Positions 5,855 to 5,862 of a DNA stretch of 5,862 nucleotides are shown here, one piece after another; position 1 is the first letter of the stretch, and each line of letters begins with the position of its first letter. The position numbers and the translations under genes were made by a program. The DNA is taken from the NCBI GenBank assembly GCA_018263365.1, contig JAANXI010000096.1, positions 1 through 5,862 on the forward strand, written 5' to 3'. Under the pieces are notes generated by a model that saw only the letters and a list, made by a program, of their open reading frames with translations, was not told the origin of the DNA and searched no databases. The DNA is from Fidelibacterota bacterium (lineage in GTDB: Bacteria > Fidelibacterota > JAANXI01).

Positions 5855-5862
5855 TAACCGAT

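Larger units (their letters stand above)
5389..5862. other. 474-bp region without a convincing gene
   Basis: No credible gene longer than about 30 codons lies on either strand here. The part next to 5388 must carry the leader of the transglutaminase-like gene. TATATT on the minus strand (5424-5429) is a possible -10, but no good -35 pairs with it. The 9-mer ATAAGTACT occurs at 5387-5395, over the start codon and ribosome site, and again at 5454-5462. AACCTGAAT occurs at 5509-5517 and 5573-5581. The rest holds the hairpins and repeats listed separately. An AGGAGA at 5844-5849 near the right edge could serve a rightward gene beginning at or just beyond the window end, but that cannot be seen. 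Confidence 0.55.

Noticed and set aside
5389..5862. CRISPR array, retron or diversity-generating retroelement in the gene-free region
   Set aside because: There are no regularly spaced repeats, no reverse transcriptase and no template/variable repeat pair in the window.

Overview
The window carries four protein-coding genes of roughly 50% GC. One is on the plus strand: prfC, encoding peptide chain release factor 3. Three are on the minus strand, each encoding a protein with a signal peptide. The genes have recognisable Shine-Dalgarno-like purine tracts, two signal peptides end in 'Ala-Gln' just before the mature protein (FAQDP, IAQDA), and the intergenic DNA holds dispersed-type inverted repeats (TGTCATTCTGAG / CTCAGAATGACA). 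Together these suggest a diderm of the wider Bacteroidota/FCB assemblage, possibly a Calditrichota-, Balneolota- or KSB1-like lineage. That placement is inference; no rRNA or lineage-specific marker lies in the window.

Layout. Positions 1-148 are a GC-rich, hairpin-forming leader in front of prfC (149-1765, +). Positions 1766-1927 separate two convergent genes and are almost filled by a nested inverted repeat. The minus-strand block then reads right to left. It starts at 5388 with a 489-residue exported transglutaminase-like protein (3919-5388). A 176-bp AT-rich gap follows, containing a 95-bp inverted-repeat element. Next is a 257-residue exported protein with a carboxypeptidase-regulatory-like domain and a YfaP/DUF2135-like domain (2969-3742). 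After only 24 bp comes an exported isoaspartyl peptidase/L-asparaginase of the Ntn-hydrolase class (1928-2944). Positions 5389-5862 hold no convincing gene. They do hold several short inverted and direct repeats and, at the right edge, an 84-nt segment that can fold into a closed multi-stem structure.

How the genes fit together. prfC is a housekeeping translation gene and appears unrelated to the rest. The last two minus-strand genes are close enough to share a transcript. The transglutaminase-like gene is codirectional but separated by the repeat element, so it may or may not belong to the same unit. All three products are predicted to act beyond the cytoplasmic membrane. Two of them have peptide/amide-processing folds, which hints at envelope protein processing or turnover; this is inference only.

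The most notable points are an apparent degenerate second transglutaminase-like domain inside the 489-residue protein, the inverted-repeat element at 3800-3894, and the foldable segment at 5771-5854. No mobile element with a transposase, CRISPR array, tRNA or rRNA is visible, and I did not find convincing evidence of an entirely new system.
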